Both the position numbers and the translations under genes were made by a program. Below the pieces are notes generated by a model that saw nothing but the letters and a program-made list of their open reading frames with translations, was not told the DNA's origin and did no database searches. From an uncultured Mitsuokella sp. (lineage in GTDB: Bacteria; Bacillota; Negativicutes; Selenomonadales; Selenomonadaceae), in contig CAAGMF010000138.1 of assembly GCA_900770895.1 (NCBI GenBank), positions 1 to 8,506 of the forward strand: a DNA stretch of 8,506 nucleotides. Direction: 5' to 3'. Each line of letters starts with the position of its first letter. Within the stretch, counting starts at the first letter, position 1. Below, piece after piece: positions 5,871-8,506 of the stretch.

Positions 5871-7136
5871 TCAGAGATAGAGCAGTATGAACATGCCGAC
5901 GAGGAGAGCGCAGAGCATCGGGATGGCGTTGCGCTTCGTGATCTCCATCGGGTTGACACCGGCGATGCCGGCGCAGATGATCGTAGCACCGGCGATCGGC
6001 GACATCGTGCGTCCGAGCGTGCCGCCCAGCGTAGCCATACTGCCCATCTGGACCTCGGTCATGCCGAAATCCTGTGCGTATGGGGTGATGGCCTCGTTGA
6101 AGGCGAAGGTAGCAGCATCGCCGGAGCCGACGAGCAGTCCGAGCAGGAACGGTCCGAAGGCGGCGCAGAGCTTGACGATGGCAGGGTTGTCCAGCATCAG
6201 CTCGATGAAGAATTTCACGAGGCCGATCGCGGTGAGTCCGGCGACGAATACGCCAGCAGAAATGATGATACCGAGAATCTTGCCGTAGGCTTTGCCCATG
6301 CCCTCGAAGAAGGCGTCCGAGATGTCCTGCGGCTTGCTGCGCGTGACGACGAGCGTCAGGATAGCGCCGATGATCATGGCCTGCGGCACGCCCATCTTGA
6401 ACAGTGGTACGAGGCCCGTGGAGCCGAGAAGCAGTATGACTATAGGGATGATAGGCATCAGCGCATAGAGGTAGTTGACCTTGAAGTCTTTGTTTATCTG
6501 CAGGTTCTCAGGGATATGGCCCTTATCCTCTTTGAGATAGTGTGCGATGATGGTGATGGCGATGGTAGCGACGATGAGCGAGGCGATGTTGGCCTTGTAG
6601 TGGAAAGCGATGACGTCCATGACATCGACGCCGGCGATCTTGGCGACGAACGGGTTATGGGCGAGGCCCGGGTTCAGCATGCTGCCGTACGTACCGCACT
6701 TGACGGCGGCAGCAGCGAGCGGCGCAGCGACGCCGGCGGCCATGAGCAGCGGGATGAATATGGCACCGGCGGCAGCCGCAGTGCCCGCAGCACTCGGCAG
6801 GGCGATATTGACGAGGTACGTGCAGATGACGACGCCCGGTATGAGGGCGAAGCGGAACCGCGATATGACGGAAGCCATCGCGTTGATCAGGTGCTTGTCG
6901 CAGCCGGTGAAGCGCACGGCCATTGCGAAGCCCATGACGGAGCAGACGGCCTGGATGAGTCCGCTGTTCGTCATGCTTTTGGCAAAGGCGTTCAGGGCCG
7001 ACATGGGCGCTCCGCCGATGCAGGCCATGAGTATACCGGCAGCGATCAGCGTCACGCGCGCTTCAAAGCCCTTGACGAGGGCTACGACGACAGCGCAGAC
7101 GATGACGACGCCGGCGATCAACATCAAAGTAACCAT
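5871..7136 (-). CDS. DcuC-family carboxylate carrier
   Basis: Inner-membrane secondary transporter of 421 residues with about 11-12 hydrophobic segments, in the DcuC (anaerobic C4-dicarboxylate) superfamily. Family-like blocks are SAAGTAAAAG (115-124), a polar loop KEDKGHIPENLQ (202-213) between two hydrophobic halves, GKILGIIISAGVFVAGLTAIG (285-305), GSGDAATFAF (337-346) and GRTMSPIAGATI (375-386). The last two are the mirror-image re-entrant motifs that usually form the substrate site. E. coli DcuC exchanges succinate and fumarate. Here the carrier sits between a CapA-like protein and an AbgA-like hydrolase, so import of an anionic amide or glutamyl compound, possibly with export of a product, is more likely than simple dicarboxylate exchange. 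The ATG at 7136 is chosen because AGGAGG lies 7 nt upstream; a TTG at 7160 would place the start upstream of this site and is rejected. Confidence 0.87.
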   Translation of the reverse strand: MVTLMLIAGVVIVCAVVVALVKGFEARVTLIAAGILMACIGGAPMSALNAFAKSMTNSGLIQAVCSVMGFAMAVRFTGCDKHLINAMASVISRFRFALIPGVVICTYLVNIALPSAAGTAAAAGAIFIPLLMAAGVAAPLAAAAVKCGTYGSMLNPGLAHNPFVAKIAGVDVMDVIAFHYKANIASLIVATIAITIIAHYLKEDKGHIPENLQINKDFKVNYLYALMPIIPIVILLLGSTGLVPLFKMGVPQAMIIGAILTLVVTRSKPQDISDAFFEGMGKAYGKILGIIISAGVFVAGLTAIGLVKFFIELMLDNPAIVKLCAAFGPFLLGLLVGSGDAATFAFNEAITPYAQDFGMTEVQMGSMATLGGTLGRTMSPIAGATIICAGIAGVNPMEITKRNAIPMLCALLVGMFILLYL

Positions 7137-7143
7137 TGAAGAA

Positions 7144-7149
7144 CCTCCT
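7144..7149 (-). promoter_or_regulatory. Shine-Dalgarno deciding the carrier start
   Basis: AGGAGG on the minus strand lies 7 nt before the ATG at 7136, inside the 34-nt gap after the CapA-like gene. It fixes the start of the DcuC-family gene and shows it is translated independently. No promoter is seen in this short gap, so the genes are probably co-transcribed. Confidence 0.85.
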
Positions 7150-7170
7150 ATTCTCTTCAAAAAACATTCA

Positions 7171-8466
7171 TCAGCTGATGCGTATCTGCCCCATATCGTT
7201 CTCTATCGTCATCTCAGTGCCGTAGGGGGCAGAGAGCTCGGCGATGTGGCGCAATATCTTTTGAGCTTCGGCTGGCGGCGCGAGGCAGGGACGGCCCTTG
7301 CGGCCGCGCGTGAGCGAGAAGCCAAGCGATATCGGCTGCAGCATGATGTGGCTGATACGGCCGCCATCGATGCAGAACGAGGGCAGGGCGGATTCATAGA
7401 CGCGCTCATCGGCGGCAAGGCCGCGCATGCCGTTGGCGCTGCGGCGGTCCAGTCCATCGGAGAGCGTGTTGCTCGGCCCCAGATTGTAGAGGTCGTAGAA
7501 CTCGGTCGGCTGACGCTCGACGGATTCATTCTGGAATATGAAATCGCCGAGGCTGTAGAATACGGGCTTTTTATTGTATATCTCGATGCCGCGCCAGATG
7601 TGCGGGCCATGGCCGATATAGGCGTCAGCGCCGGAGTCGAGGCAGAGATGCGCGAAGTCGCGGGCAAAGTCGGCCGGTTTCTCTTTGTCGAGGCCTTTGC
7701 GCTCGTGGGTATGATGGCTGATGAGGACGACATCGGCCTGACGGCGGGCCTCCTGGATCGATTTGACGATGCGATGGGCATCGGTCTCGTTGTACGTCGT
7801 CTTCGTCCCCGGCTCGCCGGGCTCGAAGCGGATATCGCCCACATAGCAGCCGCCCTGGACCGGCTTCGTGAAGCCCTCGATCTCGTTGAGCCGGCGGTTG
7901 GCATTGACGTCGGTCTTGTCGATGAGCTCAGCGAAGTGGTCGAACTCCTCCGGCGCGATGTAGTGCACGGTGTTGTAGCGCAGGACATTGGCGCCCGGGC
8001 GCCCCAGGACGTCGGCCCGCGGCTGGCTGGCCATGCCCCAGGGGCTCATGGTCGAGGTCACGCCGATGATGGCGACGCGGCCCTGCGGCGTATCGAGGTA
8101 TTTCGGCTGCGCGGCCTCGGCCAGATTGCGGCCGACACCGGCATGCAGGCAGTGATGCTCGTCGAGGTGGCGCATCGTTGTGAGGATGCCGCCGAGGTTC
8201 CAGTCGATGATGTGGTTGTTGGCCCAGGTGAACATGTTGAAGCCCAGATAGAGCAGGTCCTCGAGCATCTCCGGCCGGGCAGCCGCCCAGGTGCCGCCGC
8301 TGACCGGAGCCGGGTAGACCTCGAAATCATGCAGCAGTACCTCGAGATTCGTGAAGCGCACATCGAATCCGGCCAGATAGTTCCGCAGTGCTTCGCGGCG
8401 CTGGTCGTGCGGCAGGTGCTGCGTGATGAATGAATCTCCGGCAAGCACGACAGATATACTTGACAT
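7171..8466 (-). CDS. CapA/PgsA-family protein (calcineurin-like fold), cytoplasmic form
   Basis: A 431-residue member of the PGA_cap family (CapA, PgsA/YwtB), named for poly-gamma-glutamate capsule synthesis and related in fold to metallophosphoesterases. Motifs in order are VLAGDSFI (7-14), FTNLEVLL (38-45), WANNHIIDW (81-89), VISHHTHE-type strand (247-255), YIGHGPHIWRGIEIY (283-297) and FYSLGDFIF (303-311). The Asp, Asn, Glu and His residues in these motifs match the family's putative metal ligands. Unlike classical CapA, there is no N-terminal membrane anchor or signal peptide; the hydrophobic beta-strand ISVVLAG begins at residue 4. It should therefore act in the cytoplasm. It is the first visible gene of an operon with a DcuC-family carrier and an AbgA-like amidohydrolase, pointing to metabolism of a glutamyl or amide compound and not capsule export. 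The start has GGGAGG 8 nt upstream. Catalytic activity is unknown. Confidence 0.85.
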   Translation of the reverse strand: MSSISVVLAGDSFITQHLPHDQRREALRNYLAGFDVRFTNLEVLLHDFEVYPAPVSGGTWAAARPEMLEDLLYLGFNMFTWANNHIIDWNLGGILTTMRHLDEHHCLHAGVGRNLAEAAQPKYLDTPQGRVAIIGVTSTMSPWGMASQPRADVLGRPGANVLRYNTVHYIAPEEFDHFAELIDKTDVNANRRLNEIEGFTKPVQGGCYVGDIRFEPGEPGTKTTYNETDAHRIVKSIQEARRQADVVLISHHTHERKGLDKEKPADFARDFAHLCLDSGADAYIGHGPHIWRGIEIYNKKPVFYSLGDFIFQNESVERQPTEFYDLYNLGPSNTLSDGLDRRSANGMRGLAADERVYESALPSFCIDGGRISHIMLQPISLGFSLTRGRKGRPCLAPPAEAQKILRHIAELSAPYGTEMTIENDMGQIRIS

Positions 8467-8474
8467 GTTGCATA

Positions 8475-8480
8475 CCTCCC
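8475..8480 (-). promoter_or_regulatory. Shine-Dalgarno of the CapA-like gene
   Basis: GGGAGG on the minus strand lies 8 nt before the ATG at 8466 and fixes the gene start. A second ATG at 8473 would be only 1 nt from this site and is unlikely. Only three further genomic bases (8481-8483) remain, so the promoter or any upstream operon gene is outside the window. Confidence 0.82.
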
Positions 8481-8483
8481 ATT

Positions 8484-8506
8484 AGATCGGAAGAGCACAC
8501 GTCTGA
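8484..8506 (+). other. Illumina TruSeq read-2 adapter remnant (not genomic)
   Basis: The last 23 bases start with AGATCGGAAGAGCACACGTC, the adapter read through at the 3' end of an Illumina insert. They should be trimmed. A minus-strand frame entering from here would start with adapter-encoded residues (LFRS). Confidence 0.97.

Noticed and set aside
6610..8433. A 607-codon plus-strand open frame opposite the CapA-like and DcuC-family genes
   Set aside because: It lies antisense to two well-recognised genes and crosses their intergenic gap. Its product is low-complexity (runs of Ala, Asp, Val) with no family motif. High-GC codon bias removes stops from the opposite frame.
8058..8498. Minus-strand frame starting with residues LFRSNGR
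   Set aside because: Its first residues are encoded by the Illumina adapter, and the rest is an out-of-frame shadow of the CapA-like gene.

Overview
The window reads as a single cloned or sequenced DNA fragment from a high-GC member of the Negativicutes (Selenomonadales, probably a gut or rumen Selenomonas or Mitsuokella relative). The main support is an outer-membrane porin with an N-terminal SLH domain (OmpM/Mep45 type), which is a hallmark of these didermic Firmicutes. Genus is an inference. Bases 1-24 and 8484-8506 are not genomic: they are Illumina TruSeq adapter ends, in the orientation of one library insert. The biological insert is therefore 25-8483, and both ends are cut by the library, not by biology.

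Plus-strand half (25-4442): (i) the C-terminal half of a GH32 sucrose-6-phosphate hydrolase, cut by the adapter just before its catalytic ECP motif, followed by a hairpin terminator; (ii) a soluble PAS-GGDEF diguanylate cyclase with a degenerate receiver-like N-terminus and no I-site, preceded by a 10-bp dyad that overlaps its candidate -35 box; (iii) a small solitary ECF-transporter S component whose clear sigma-70 promoter carries a 16-bp palindrome in its -35/-10 spacer, the whole lying inside an 11-bp long-range inverted repeat; (iv) the ompM-like porin, with a strong extended -10 promoter, a roughly 97-nt leader and a hairpin next to its Shine-Dalgarno. Each of these genes appears to have its own transcription unit.

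A strong 18-bp bidirectional terminator (4479-4520) separates the porin from the convergent minus-strand operon (8466 down to 4540). That operon is, in order of transcription, a CapA/PgsA-family protein without a signal peptide, a DcuC-family membrane carrier, and an AbgA-like M20 amidohydrolase, with gaps of 34 and 20 nt. The gene set suggests uptake of an anionic amide (for example an N-acyl- or aryl-glutamate or a short glutamyl peptide) and its hydrolysis in the cytoplasm. The CapA-like protein is the unexplained partner. This operon is the best candidate in the window for an undescribed pathway; the exact substrate cannot be read from the sequence.

There is no tRNA, rRNA, CRISPR array, insertion sequence or phage gene in the window, and no gene-free stretch longer than 300 bases. 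The largest gap, 845-1088, holds a terminator, a dyad and a candidate promoter. Several very long antisense reading frames (up to 607 codons) are codon-bias shadows.
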